The position numbers and the translations under genes are program-made. This document shows positions 34,335-43,169 of a DNA stretch of 64,000 nt, piece after piece. Source of the DNA: Paradesertivirga mongoliensis (GTDB lineage: Bacteria > Bacteroidota > Bacteroidia > Sphingobacteriales > Sphingobacteriaceae); contig NZ_JAFMZO010000004.1 of assembly GCF_024436395.1 (NCBI RefSeq), positions 186,001-250,000 on the forward strand. Reading direction: 5' to 3'. The notes beneath the pieces are model-generated. The model was not told the origin of the DNA, searched no databases, and worked only from the letters and a program-made list of their open reading frames with translations. Numbering within the stretch: the first letter of the stretch is position 1; the number at the start of each line of letters is the position of its first letter.

Positions 34335-35060
34335 TTAATATGCTTTTCTCAAACGGTCAGCAAACTCTCTGGGTAGCGGGCTTGCTTCTATTGCCCTCGC
34401 CGCTGCTTCAACATCGTAGTCGAAGCGAATAAATTCAATTTTTACCGCGTCCTTATCTGCAAGTGTGCTTTCCTCGTTTAGTGTTGCAATAACATAACAT
34501 CCGCGCGGGTCACCGTCTTTAGGCTTTCCAACCGAACCGATATTCACCACATGTTTGTACTTGCCCCCACAAGCGATTAAACGATGATAAGGCTTATGCG
34601 TATGGCCGCAAAACAAGAGATCAGCTCCCGCTTCTTCCAGCATTTCTCTTACGTATGTTTCGTCGAGGTCCTGCAATAGGTACTCATCAATACTCCTGCT
34701 GCTGCCATGAACCAGCAAAAGACTGATCCGCTCATCGCCAAAAGAAAAATGAACCCTGATCGTTTTGGGCAGCGACCTTAAATATTCTCTCGCATCATCC
34801 GAACCAATATGATAGGCATAATCCACCTCCTTCAAATGGGCATCCTGTTTCAGTTTCTTTACCTTCAGGTCGTGGTTGCCCGCAATCGAAGGAATTCCCC
34901 GTTTGCGAATTTCAGCTACAACTTCGTTTGGCCAGGTATTATAACCCACCAGATCTCCAAGACAATATAGGGCGTCCACATTTCTGCTTCCCAAATCTTC
35001 GAAGAAAGAATCCAGAGCAGGGAGGTTGGCGTGAATATCAGAAAAGAGTGCTATTCTCAT
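34335..35060 (-). CDS. Metallophosphoesterase (calcineurin-like)
   Basis: The 241-residue protein has all five metal-binding motifs of the calcineurin-like phosphoesterases: D-x-H in FSDIHANLPAL (residues 6-16), GD in CLGDLVGYN, GNHD (about 59-62), H in LLVHGSSRS (about 115-123) and CGHTHKPYH (about 153-161). It lacks extra domains, matching the small YfcE/MJ0936-like group that hydrolyses phosphodiesters or monoesters. The true substrate is open. It heads a likely two-gene unit with the GNAT gene downstream. Confidence 0.92.
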   Translation of the reverse strand: MRIALFSDIHANLPALDSFFEDLGSRNVDALYCLGDLVGYNTWPNEVVAEIRKRGIPSIAGNHDLKVKKLKQDAHLKEVDYAYHIGSDDAREYLRSLPKTIRVHFSFGDERISLLLVHGSSRSIDEYLLQDLDETYVREMLEEAGADLLFCGHTHKPYHRLIACGGKYKHVVNIGSVGKPKDGDPRGCYVIATLNEESTLADKDAVKIEFIRFDYDVEAAARAIEASPLPREFADRLRKAY

Positions 35061-35234
35061 GTAAAGCGGTATGTGTGTAACGGCGCTAAAATACCGCTTA
35101 CGCGGGATAAATGGGAGAGCTTTCTACGAAGTTGATTTTTTGTGCAGGTTTTTTACTATGTGACCACAGGCCGGGACATGTTACTTGTCACTCTGACATT
35201 TAATCGCTTACTTTGATTTATAAACCAACGATTA

Positions 35235-36293
35235 ATGAAAACCGCAACGACACTTTTCTTACTGGCAATTCTATTCATCGCAATTACTCCTGCAAAAGCG
35301 CAAACGAAAGCAAAAAACCTGAACGAAAAAAAGCTGGCGGCCTATCTGCTGACTTACTTTAAAGACGACACTCATGGACTTTATTTTGCTTTAAGCGACG
35401 ATGGTTATACCTTCAGCGATGTTAACAACGGAAAGCCGATCATTGCAGGCGACACTATTGCGGAACAAAAAGGGATCCGCGATCCGCACATTATGCGGGG
35501 TAATGATGGGTATTTCTATATAGCGATGACAGACCTGCATATTTTTGGCAGGCAAAAAGGTTACCGCACAACCGAGTGGGAACGCCCTGCAGAACAATAC
35601 GACTGGGGAAATAACAGAGGATTTGTACTGATGAAATCGAAGGATCTTATTAACTGGTCGCATACCGTTGCCGATCTGCATAAAGCTTTTCCGGAATTAA
35701 ATGTGGGTTGTGCCTGGGCGCCCCAGCTTATCTATGATGACGAAGCGAAAAAAATCATGATTTACTTTACCATGCGTTTAGCGAAAGGGCGTACCAAGCT
35801 TTACTATGCGTATATGAACGACGGGTTTACAGCGCTTGAAACTTATCCGAAAATACTTTTTGAATATCCCGATACCACCAAACAGATACTAGATGCCGAT
35901 ATTACGCGCCTGCCAGATGGTCGTTATTGTATGATGTACGTAGCTCAGGAAAATCCGGGGGGTATTAAAATGGCCTTTTCTAATAAAATCAACAGCGGTT
36001 ATCAGTATCTCCCCGAGCAGGTTGATTTTGAGCCGGCCGCCTGTGAAGCGCCGAATGTTTTTAAACGCCTCGGCCAGGAAAAATGGGTGCTCATGTATGA
36101 TGTCTTCAGTGTAAAACCTCATAATTTTGGTTTCTGTGAAACCAGCGACTTCAAGACCTTCAATAATCTGAAACGTTTTAACGAGGGATTAATGAAAACT
36201 ACAAACTTTAGCTCTCCCAAACACGGGTCTGTGATTCATCTCACCAAAAAGGAGGCAAAGCAACTGAAGCGTTACTACACAGCGAAAAAATAA
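35235..36293 (+). CDS. GH43-like exported glycosidase
   Basis: The 352-residue protein has a signal peptide (MKTATTLFLLAILFIAITPA, then KAQ). The body is a five-bladed beta-propeller like GH43: blades read YFALSDDGYTF, RDPHIMRGNDGYFYIAMTDL (RDPH at 82-85 supplies the first acidic residue), WAPQLIYDDEAKKIMIYF, ILDADITRLPDGRYCMMYV and EAPNVFKRLGQEKWVLMYD. These positions match the Asp, Asp, Glu pattern of GH43 arabinosidases and xylosidases. The substrate is likely an arabinan or xylan side chain but cannot be proved. It is alone, next to TspO. Confidence 0.85.
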   Translation: MKTATTLFLLAILFIAITPAKAQTKAKNLNEKKLAAYLLTYFKDDTHGLYFALSDDGYTFSDVNNGKPIIAGDTIAEQKGIRDPHIMRGNDGYFYIAMTDLHIFGRQKGYRTTEWERPAEQYDWGNNRGFVLMKSKDLINWSHTVADLHKAFPELNVGCAWAPQLIYDDEAKKIMIYFTMRLAKGRTKLYYAYMNDGFTALETYPKILFEYPDTTKQILDADITRLPDGRYCMMYVAQENPGGIKMAFSNKINSGYQYLPEQVDFEPAACEAPNVFKRLGQEKWVLMYDVFSVKPHNFGFCETSDFKTFNNLKRFNEGLMKTTNFSSPKHGSVIHLTKKEAKQLKRYYTAKK

Positions 36294-36428
36294 GTGTTTG
36301 AAAAGGCGGATTGGGTTTGTCGAAATTCTGCGCTTTTCCCGGATTCTTGGATAATTACAACGCCCATTGCATGCTGAAATCATTCAAATCTTATTATCTT
36401 CTTTGGTGTTAAATACAAAAGCAACAGA

Positions 36429-36905
36429 ATGAATTTCAAACCTATTATCGCCTTAATAATTTGCATTTTAATCCCCTTATTAACCGGAGGGATTGCTGGT
36501 TTTGTAACTTCATCGAATATCGAAAGCTGGTTTACTTACCTGGAAAAGCCGGCGTTTAATCCACCCAACTGGTTATTCGGACCGGTTTGGACAACACTCT
36601 ATATTTTGATGGGTATTTCCCTGTTTATGATCTGGAAAGAGCCCGCGACGCCCCAGCGCAAATCGGCGCTTCGGCTGTTTTTTCTCCAGCTTTTCTTAAA
36701 TTTTGCCTGGAGCTTTATTTTCTTTTACTTTCATCAACCCGGTTTTGCATTCCTCGAGATAATTGTTTTATGGATTGCTATTGTGCTGATGATCGTCTCT
36801 TTCTACCGATTAAACCGATCGGCAGCATTTTTACAGTTACCTTATTTGGGTTGGGTAACATTTGCAAGTGTACTGAACGTCTCGATCTGGTATCTTAATA
36901 AATAG
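36429..36905 (+). CDS. tspO: TspO/MBR-family tryptophan-rich sensory protein
   Basis: The 158-residue membrane protein has the five helices of the TspO family. Marks are LLTGGIAGFVTSSNIESWF at the first helix end, the highly conserved motif KPAFNPPNWLFGPVWTTLYI (about 40-59) with LMGISLFMIW after it, and FLQLFLNFAWSFIFFYFHQP. The loop tryptophans and the P-x-W-x-F-x-P-x-W signature are typical. TspO binds tetrapyrroles and cholesterol-like ligands and modulates stress responses or photopigment genes. In this non-photosynthetic organism it probably handles porphyrins under stress. It is a single gene. Confidence 0.93.
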   Translation: MNFKPIIALIICILIPLLTGGIAGFVTSSNIESWFTYLEKPAFNPPNWLFGPVWTTLYILMGISLFMIWKEPATPQRKSALRLFFLQLFLNFAWSFIFFYFHQPGFAFLEIIVLWIAIVLMIVSFYRLNRSAAFLQLPYLGWVTFASVLNVSIWYLNK

Positions 36906-37004
36906 TGTTTTCGGTTCGTGTTTTAGATTAAGCAATTTGGATTTTGGGCTTTCTCACAACCGTGGTTTATATTTGCACACGCAGGGTATAGCCCAAAAGA
37001 CCTA

Positions 37005-37415
37005 ATGATACAAATAGAACAAGTACCTGCTTATGTAGTATGGCCAATAAGGCATGAAGTGATGTATCCCCAAATGGAATTCGATTCTATTAAACTTAAG
37101 GAAGACGAGCAGGGGACTCATCTCGCGTTATTCGGTGGCAACAAACTGATCAGCGTGATTTCTCTTTTCCGTACAGGCGACGACTTGCAATTCCGAAAGT
37201 TTGCAACGCTTGCTGAGTATCAGGGTAAAGGTTACGGCTCGGCCCTGCTGAACTATGTAATCGATACAGCCAAAATGGAAAGTGTTACACGATTATGGTG
37301 CAACGCTCGCACATCCGCAGCGTCGTTTTACGCAAAGTTTGGCTTTCAGGTAACCGCTCATTCTTTTGTTAAACATGGGTATGATTTTGTTATTATGGAA
37401 CGAACCTTCCTGTAA
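37005..37415 (+). CDS. GNAT-family N-acetyltransferase, short
   Basis: This 136-residue cytoplasmic GNAT has the acetyl-CoA-binding motif A as FATLAEYQGKGYGSALLNYV (Q-G-K-G-Y-G, about residues 75-80) and motif B as LWCNARTSAASFYAKFGFQV. The N-terminal part (VWPIRHEVMYPQMEFDSIKL) is typical of the short, ElaA- or YbbJ-like family. The acceptor is unknown. It runs in the same direction as TspO and the GH43-like gene but at spacings of 99 and 82 bp, so no operon is evident. Confidence 0.88.
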   Translation: MIQIEQVPAYVVWPIRHEVMYPQMEFDSIKLKEDEQGTHLALFGGNKLISVISLFRTGDDLQFRKFATLAEYQGKGYGSALLNYVIDTAKMESVTRLWCNARTSAASFYAKFGFQVTAHSFVKHGYDFVIMERTFL

Positions 37416-37497
37416 GGCCAATCAGGTTCATTTATAAGTTCGGACAGATGCCCAGAGAAGAAGATTGCCGCATTTGAAACGTTTTAACAATACTTTT

Positions 37498-38622
37498 ATG
37501 AATAATAATAAAGCATTCATTCAATTAATATCGACCCCGGTTTTGATGCTCTTGATGATAGTTTTTTTTGCCGATGTAAATGGGCAAGTTAGCGATATCA
37601 AGTCGCGGCAGAAGAAATCAGGAAAGCTTGCAGAAAAAACTTTAAAGCTTGTTAGCGAGCATTCTGGTCCCGTAATAAGTGCTAATCACCCCGATGTAAT
37701 TGCCAGCGCCAATAAATCTGGCTTTGAGACCGGACAGGTGGTTAAGATCGGTGCGGTGTATCATATGTTTGTTAACGAAATGTTCGACAGGCCCCACCGG
37801 GATCTGCGGATTTCTTACTGGACAAGCAGTGATGCAGTTGATTGGAAGAGACAATCAACCATCGTCAATAGTATCCCCGGTCGTACACATACTAACCCCC
37901 GGGCAGAGGTTTGGTGTACCGGAGTGGTATTTAATGAAGATGAAAATGCCTGGAATATCTTTTACGTTGCTTATCGCGGAGGCGATGCAACTAAAGGTGA
38001 AATTGCGGGTAGCGACTATCAGGGAAGGATCTGGCGGGCGAAGTCAACCGTTCCCGGGATGAACGGAATTGCTGGCCCTTATGCTGATATGGGTATTGTG
38101 CTAGAGCCTGATGCCAACTCTCAGCCCTGGGAGGGACAGCAGGCCGTAGCTTGTTTTAATCCTTATAAAGTAGGTAATACCTGGTATTCGCCCTACGATG
38201 GCCACAATTATCTGCCATTAAGCGGCTGGCCAACCGGGCTCGCTTTTGCATCAAAACTGAATGGCCCCTGGACAAGAATGCCTGAAGGGTTCAATCCGCT
38301 GCCTTTGGCTGATGTGTTTACCGAAAACGAAATTGTAAGCAGGTTAAAAGATGGCCGTTATCTCATGATTTACGATTCCCTGGGAGATCAGGAAATTGGT
38401 TATAGTCTTTCTACAGATGGGATTCATTGGAGCCGCGAAACTCGTGTCAGGGTACAGGCTGTTAAAAGCCCCTGGGCCGAGCCGGGTGATCATTACACTC
38501 GTACTCCGCTATGCGCCATTGAAGAAGAGAATGGCAACTTTACCGTTGTGTATACCGCCAGAATGAAAGTGAAGGATAAAAACTTTTACGCTATTGGTAA
38601 ATGTGTATTAAGCTGGCAATAG
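37498..38622 (+). CDS. Exported five-bladed propeller glycosidase, GH43/GH130-like
   Basis: The ATG at 37498 was preferred over the upstream TTG because it starts the signal (FIQLISTPVLMLLMIVFFAD). The 374-residue protein has the propeller pattern of glycosidases related to GH43 and GH130: FETGQVVKIGAVYHMFVNEM, RISYWTSSDAVDWKRQSTIV, WCTGVVFNEDENAWNIFYVA, GNTWYSPYDGHNYLPLSGWP, VSRLKDGRYLMIYDSLGDQE and GYSLSTDGIHWSRET. A family cannot be fixed because the catalytic acids of GH43 are not unambiguous. It would act in the periplasm or outside on plant or microbial glycans. It is convergent with the ClC gene. Confidence 0.75.
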   Translation: MNNNKAFIQLISTPVLMLLMIVFFADVNGQVSDIKSRQKKSGKLAEKTLKLVSEHSGPVISANHPDVIASANKSGFETGQVVKIGAVYHMFVNEMFDRPHRDLRISYWTSSDAVDWKRQSTIVNSIPGRTHTNPRAEVWCTGVVFNEDENAWNIFYVAYRGGDATKGEIAGSDYQGRIWRAKSTVPGMNGIAGPYADMGIVLEPDANSQPWEGQQAVACFNPYKVGNTWYSPYDGHNYLPLSGWPTGLAFASKLNGPWTRMPEGFNPLPLADVFTENEIVSRLKDGRYLMIYDSLGDQEIGYSLSTDGIHWSRETRVRVQAVKSPWAEPGDHYTRTPLCAIEEENGNFTVVYTARMKVKDKNFYAIGKCVLSWQ

Positions 38623-38643
38623 TTTGGTTCCCAGTTTCTTTTC

Positions 38644-39948
38644 TTAGTCGTGGCCCACTTGCCTTTTTTTCCTAAGAGATCTGTCCGGACCCAGCTGTGC
38701 ATTGATCAGCGGAGTTTTCGGTGCAAGGAAAAATCCTGTTAAGCTGGCAAACATGATGGGTATCAGCGATTGGAAACCTGTCATAGTTCCCAAAAGTATG
38801 ATGATACTTACAGGAGTGCGGGTTACGCAAGCCACGAGAGAAGCCATTATACAGACACTTACCAGGGCAAGGTTCTGCCCAGGAACTAACTGGTAGATAA
38901 TTACTCCGAGGATGGTGCCGGCAAAAAATAAAGGGATAATAAATCCGCCCCTCCATCCAGAAGTAACAGTAATGGCAATAGCAATCAATTTCAGGATCAG
39001 CAGCGTAACAAGGAATTCAATAGAGAAAGTTCCTGTTAGTATTTCCTGTAGTTCATGATGTCCGAAATATCGTGTTAAGGGTAAAAAGCAGGCAATGCTC
39101 CCCAAAAGAAAGCCACCTAAAGCCAGTTTAATGTAAATTGGAACCGATAAGAGACCGAATAGAGATTTAAATTTTTTTACCAGTAAAATAAATAGCCAGC
39201 CAAGTGCAGCTCCGGCCAGAGAGTAAAGAATAGCATAAAAAATATCGTTAATCTGGGGGTTCGAATAGGTAGGAAAGGCCCAGGTGGGTCCTAAATTTAA
39301 ATGTGTAATCAAAATAAACATCAGGTAGCTCGCGCAACTTGCCACAAGTGCTGGCATAAAGGCTTGATAATACCTGGTAACCTGCTTATGATCTAATATT
39401 TCAAGAGCAAATAAGCTTCCGCCCAAGGGGGCGCCAAACAAGGCAGTAAAAGCCGAGGCCATTCCGGCAATGGTTATCGAACGGATGTCTTCCCCTTTAA
39501 ATCCGAGCCTCCGCGCAATATATGTTCCTGTAGACCCAACCACCTGTACTAACGGTGCTTCCGGACCTAAACTCCCTCCGGCAGAGATACATAGCAGAGA
39601 CGAAAGGATCATAGAGGGGTTATTTTTAGGATCCAGTCTCCCTTTATTAAAATGAATATTATCTACTATCAGGTCAATTTCGCCCGGGTCGCCTAATTTA
39701 TGGATAACTAAACCTGCTGCCAGGCCGGCAACTGTCATTAATAAAATCACATAAAAACCATCTATACCGGCAAGAAGGTGGGTTAAATGCTCCAAAACAA
39801 TCCAGTATCCTCCTGCAATAATTCCGCCGATCAATCCCAAAATTGTCCAGATCAAAAATAGCTTGTTATAAACGAAAGGGTTAAATTTTAACGGGCCTTG
39901 TAATGTATCCTTAAGTTCAAAAACTCTTCTGCTGGTTGAAAATTTCAT
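38644..39948 (-). CDS. ClC-family chloride channel/transporter
   Basis: The 434-residue protein has about ten transmembrane helices and the ClC fold. The gate motif reads GGSLGPEAPLVQVVGS (about 117-132), in which the glutamate lines up with the gating glutamate of the usual G-R-E-G-P motif, but the arginine is a proline and the second glycine an alanine. The GSGIP-type motif is replaced by GDPGEIDLI (about 86-94). A later SGWRGGFIIPLFFAGTILGV is the G-x-F-x-P helix. This is a divergent ClC branch, so ion preference (chloride, fluoride or other anions) should be treated as open. It forms a single-gene unit on the minus strand. Confidence 0.88.
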   Translation of the reverse strand: MKFSTSRRVFELKDTLQGPLKFNPFVYNKLFLIWTILGLIGGIIAGGYWIVLEHLTHLLAGIDGFYVILLMTVAGLAAGLVIHKLGDPGEIDLIVDNIHFNKGRLDPKNNPSMILSSLLCISAGGSLGPEAPLVQVVGSTGTYIARRLGFKGEDIRSITIAGMASAFTALFGAPLGGSLFALEILDHKQVTRYYQAFMPALVASCASYLMFILITHLNLGPTWAFPTYSNPQINDIFYAILYSLAGAALGWLFILLVKKFKSLFGLLSVPIYIKLALGGFLLGSIACFLPLTRYFGHHELQEILTGTFSIEFLVTLLILKLIAIAITVTSGWRGGFIIPLFFAGTILGVIIYQLVPGQNLALVSVCIMASLVACVTRTPVSIIILLGTMTGFQSLIPIMFASLTGFFLAPKTPLINAQLGPDRSLRKKRQVGHD

Positions 39949-40032
39949 TTATCCTCTTTGAAATGGCAAAAGGACGAAATCTCAACTGTTTTTCATAATA
40001 TTTTTTCAGCCTCGGTTATTGAGAAAAAAAAA

Positions 40033-40063
40033 GGGAGATGCCAATGGCATCTCCCTTTTTTTT
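40033..40063. terminator. Bidirectional terminator after the OmpA gene
   Basis: GGGAGATGCC (40033-40042) pairs with GGCATCTCCC (40046-40055) around AAT, flanked by an A run and a T run. It ends the leftward OmpA-family gene, whose stop is at 40077, before the ClC gene. Confidence 0.92.
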
Positions 40064-40076
40064 GAAAGGATTACTT

Positions 40077-41432
40077 TTAATACAGCGTAAATTCAACACG
40101 CCTGTTCTTTTGGCGTCCTTCATCTGTTGTATTGGTTTCAATCGGTTGACTTTCTCCGTATCCAGTCGCCTCAATCCTCGAGGGATTTGCACCCTGGCTT
40201 ACCAAATATGCTTTAACAGATTCGGCTCGCCCTTTTGATAATTTTAAATTTGAGGCGTCGCTGCCTACATTATCTGTATGCCCGGCCAGCTTCAGGCTAA
40301 AGTTTTTATCGATCAACAAATCTGCAACACGTTTTAAGCTTGGAAGTGAAGCCGAGCGAATAGTTGTCTTTCCGAAGTCGAATTCCAGGTTTCTGATCGC
40401 TTCCGAAACAACTCTTCGGTCTTCTTCTGTGATTACAACAGTTCTTGTAGGATTGTTAACAGTTACTGTTAGGGGACAGCCTGCGCCGTCTACCTGGGTT
40501 CCGGCAGGCGTTCCCGGACACTTGTCAAAAAAGTCCGATACGCCGTCTTTATCTTCATCGTTCTTGAATCTGGCCCAGTCGGTCGCCATTTGGCGAAGTT
40601 GGTCAGCACTTTTCGATCTTTCATCGGCAAGCTGGTTTTCGAGATCTTTCACGCGTTTTATATAGTCATACTCTAAAGCAGCTACAGGGTTATGTGTTGC
40701 CAACTGTGGCTTCGATCTGGAACCCAAGGCAAATTCAAGTCCCGCGGAAGCGTAAGAAAATTTATCGTTTTGCGGCCCTGAGTGATGCCCATCCAGATTG
40801 TCTGCATCAACAAAATTCATAGTGTATGCCAGATCAAGATTAATGGAACGTGAAAGGCCAACTTTTAAACCTGCACCCAATGGAAAAAATACTTCTTCAA
40901 TTGGGTCGCCTTGATTGTATTCAGAGGTGGCACCGGCATTTGTGGTAACCATAGTTTTGTACGACATCAATCCGGCGCCTCCCGTTAGATAAGGGCTCAG
41001 CATACTTTTTCTGTTAAGCCAATAAAAATTTCCAATGGTAAGATTTGCAGTCAGGCTTCCGGCTGCATGAATCTCGGTTTCAAACGACCTCATCGGGCTG
41101 GTCGAGGCTGTTCCGTTACCCAATACATTTTCATTATTTGCGTTCAATTTGCCGCGTAAAAAGTTGCCTTGAATACTTAAGTTGTGACTTAACTGTTTCT
41201 TGATATAGGCGCCCATACCCAGGTCTGTTTCCCAGTTAGTATAATCATTTTTGCCAAAAGGCGCTATAGGAGCCAATGCCCCGGCATTTATACCGATTGA
41301 CCAGGTACGGAAAGATCCAGCCTTTGCAAAAGGGGCTACTGATTGATATTCATTGACTTCTTGTGCGAAGGCGTTGGTAGCAAGTAGAATGGATAGAGTA
41401 AGTAGCGAAGTTTTTATGTGATTAATTATCAT
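40077..41432 (-). CDS. OmpA-family outer-membrane protein with TSP3 calcium repeat
   Basis: The 451-residue protein starts with a signal peptide (SLLTLSILLATNAFAQEV), then an eight-stranded beta-barrel segment (about 30-220; for example GINAGALAPIAPFGKND, LTANLTIGNFYWLN, YASAGLEFAL). A coiled linker (RVKDLENQLADERSKSADQL) leads to a thrombospondin type-3 calcium loop (DEDKDGVSDFFDKCPGTP), and the C-terminus is an OmpA peptidoglycan-binding domain (NLEFDFGKTTIRSASLPSLK, LAGHTDNVGSDASNLKLSKG, YGESQPIETN). It anchors the outer membrane to the cell wall. Its own strong terminator follows; no cluster is evident. Confidence 0.93.
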   Translation of the reverse strand: MIINHIKTSLLTLSILLATNAFAQEVNEYQSVAPFAKAGSFRTWSIGINAGALAPIAPFGKNDYTNWETDLGMGAYIKKQLSHNLSIQGNFLRGKLNANNENVLGNGTASTSPMRSFETEIHAAGSLTANLTIGNFYWLNRKSMLSPYLTGGAGLMSYKTMVTTNAGATSEYNQGDPIEEVFFPLGAGLKVGLSRSINLDLAYTMNFVDADNLDGHHSGPQNDKFSYASAGLEFALGSRSKPQLATHNPVAALEYDYIKRVKDLENQLADERSKSADQLRQMATDWARFKNDEDKDGVSDFFDKCPGTPAGTQVDGAGCPLTVTVNNPTRTVVITEEDRRVVSEAIRNLEFDFGKTTIRSASLPSLKRVADLLIDKNFSLKLAGHTDNVGSDASNLKLSKGRAESVKAYLVSQGANPSRIEATGYGESQPIETNTTDEGRQKNRRVEFTLY

Positions 41433-41565
41433 GATGAAGGATATGGTTAAAAATGAATCTGATCAACCATTCGCTACATTAACCACAATTAAGCCTTTTT
41501 GTTCTGTCTTATCCGGTTCGTTTCGACTAAAAAAGGCCACTTTACCCCGTTTCTACGCTATCTTC

Positions 41566-42264
41566 CTATTCCAGCTCGAAGACTGCTCTGATCTGGTAAC
41601 TTAGTTTGGTAGACTTAAAACCCACAGGAGGCATTGATGCGGCCTGTTCTGTCATTAATCCGTCGTTCGCTACTGAGCCCATTGCGCCTGAATAGGGCCG
41701 ATTTGAATTTTCGATCTCGTTGATTTCGAGAGCTTCCCCCACTTTGTTATCGACAGCAGCAGCTAAATGGGTGGCTTTATCTTTTGCCGCTTTCAGCGCT
41801 TTTACTTTAAGCTCACGTTTAATTGCCTCGAGGTTTGAGTAATCGTAGCCGTCTATATTGGTGTATTCTACCGCTTTTGCATCAACAGAACTAATTATTT
41901 GATTAAACTTGTTCAAATCCGAAACCTTTAAACGATACTGTTTTCGTGCCATAAAGGCCCGGTTTTTCCTTCTCTCGTATTCATAATTAAAACTGGAAAC
42001 GTTGTTTATCGTGAAGTTTTCTTTTGGAATGCCTGCTTTTGTTACAGCGGTTTGAAGCCTGGCCTCCAGTTCTTCAATCAGTACTTTCTTTTTTGATGCA
42101 TCGTCTACAAATTCTTTGAGCGATATGCCAACATAGATAATGTCTGGTACAACTTCAGCTTCCGCTGATCCTGAGACTTGTATTTTATGCCGGGTGTCCA
42201 CGTTCTGCGTGCAACCGGAAAGTAGAAATGCGCCTGCTGTGATAATAAGTGCTAATATTTTCAT
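41566..42264 (-). CDS. SIMPL-domain lipoprotein
   Basis: The 232-residue protein has a lipobox (ITAGAFLLSGC18) and a SIMPL (DUF541/YggE) body: HKIQVSGSAEAEVVPDIIYV at the start, then LEARLQTAVTKAGIPKENF and a Y-E-Y-E-R-R-K tract, VEYTNIDGYDYSNLEAIKRE, KALKAAKDKATHLAAAVDNK and the closing KLSYQIRAVFELE. This is the usual family length. SIMPL proteins form multimeric envelope assemblies and have been linked to oxidative or signalling stress, but the biochemical role is unsettled. It should be anchored on the periplasmic side of the outer membrane. The gene appears alone. Confidence 0.9.
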   Translation of the reverse strand: MKILALIITAGAFLLSGCTQNVDTRHKIQVSGSAEAEVVPDIIYVGISLKEFVDDASKKKVLIEELEARLQTAVTKAGIPKENFTINNVSSFNYEYERRKNRAFMARKQYRLKVSDLNKFNQIISSVDAKAVEYTNIDGYDYSNLEAIKRELKVKALKAAKDKATHLAAAVDNKVGEALEINEIENSNRPYSGAMGSVANDGLMTEQAASMPPVGFKSTKLSYQIRAVFELE

Positions 42265-42413
42265 GCTATTTGGTGTATGAAGATAAGATGCAGAAGCCGA
42301 AGGCTTTCCATAAATAAATCAATACACAATTATGTGCCGCTTAGCTGTTATCAGTTTAGCTGCGACGCACGAACACTGAAAAATATACCACCGGGCGGTA
42401 GCAGTTTGGGTAT

Positions 42414-43169
42414 TCAAGGCGATTTCTCTATTAAATACTTCCAATATCTTTTTGGTACATGTCTGAGATGAAGTTTAATATTCCTCCGTTCTTTAATATT
42501 TACGTGAATAAAATAGTCTTTCCACAACGTTTGATAAATCTCTTCCTCCTCCGAAAATATTGAACGAATGTCTCCACCCTCCGGTTTCGCAAAGTCAAGC
42601 TCAATCTCCTGAACTTTTTCTAAATCGTAGAAAATTCCATATTTACGCCGAAGATCATAAATCAGCCATTTTTGATCTGCATATCTTTTTTCGAAATGAG
42701 ATATCAGGATGGGAAGAACATTGAAATCGGGATCAACTGCGCCATAATAGATACCATCTTTAGTAAGTTGAAAACGAACGAATGCTTCCATTCGGTGCTT
42801 TTCGCGATATACCATTTTTGCTACTTGAGTACCTCTTAGTATAGTACTATTTCCGTATGCTTTTTCTGCCCCATCAAGTGTTAAAGCCAGGCGTATGTAT
42901 TCCAGTAAATGATCTTCGATGGCTGGAAGCTCTGATAAAAAGCTGTGATACACGTTCTGTAGTCCGGTTCTGGAAAGCTTTTTCTCAAGCCCCAGCCATA
43001 CTCGTTTCGCCTTCACATTATCCGTGATAATATTTATCGGGGTATATAGCAGGCTGGGTTGGAGCGTCCGTTGCGGACATATCCGCGCTTGTTCTAGCTT
43101 CCTTTCATAAGCATCGAAAATTGCCGTCAGAAATCCCGGCCAGGTATTATCGTAAATCAGTATAGTCAT
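42414..43169 (-). CDS. DUF4130 / TIGR03915-type putative DNA repair protein
   Basis: The 251-residue protein begins MTILIYDNTWPGFLTAIFDA and contains SFLSELPAIEDHLLEYIRLA, MVYREKHRMEAFVRFQLTKD, DPDFNVLPILISHFEKRYAD and, near the end, LHLRHVPKRYWKYLIEK, all typical of the TIGR03915 family. The ATG at 43169 shares its A with the TGA of the upstream radical-SAM gene, a one-base overlap that shows tight coupling; an upstream TTG would overlap by four. The family is nearly always found beside the TIGR03916 radical SAM protein, and the pair is thought to process damaged or modified DNA bases, but no reaction is established. Confidence 0.9.
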   Translation of the reverse strand: MTILIYDNTWPGFLTAIFDAYERKLEQARICPQRTLQPSLLYTPINIITDNVKAKRVWLGLEKKLSRTGLQNVYHSFLSELPAIEDHLLEYIRLALTLDGAEKAYGNSTILRGTQVAKMVYREKHRMEAFVRFQLTKDGIYYGAVDPDFNVLPILISHFEKRYADQKWLIYDLRRKYGIFYDLEKVQEIELDFAKPEGGDIRSIFSEEEEIYQTLWKDYFIHVNIKERRNIKLHLRHVPKRYWKYLIEKSP

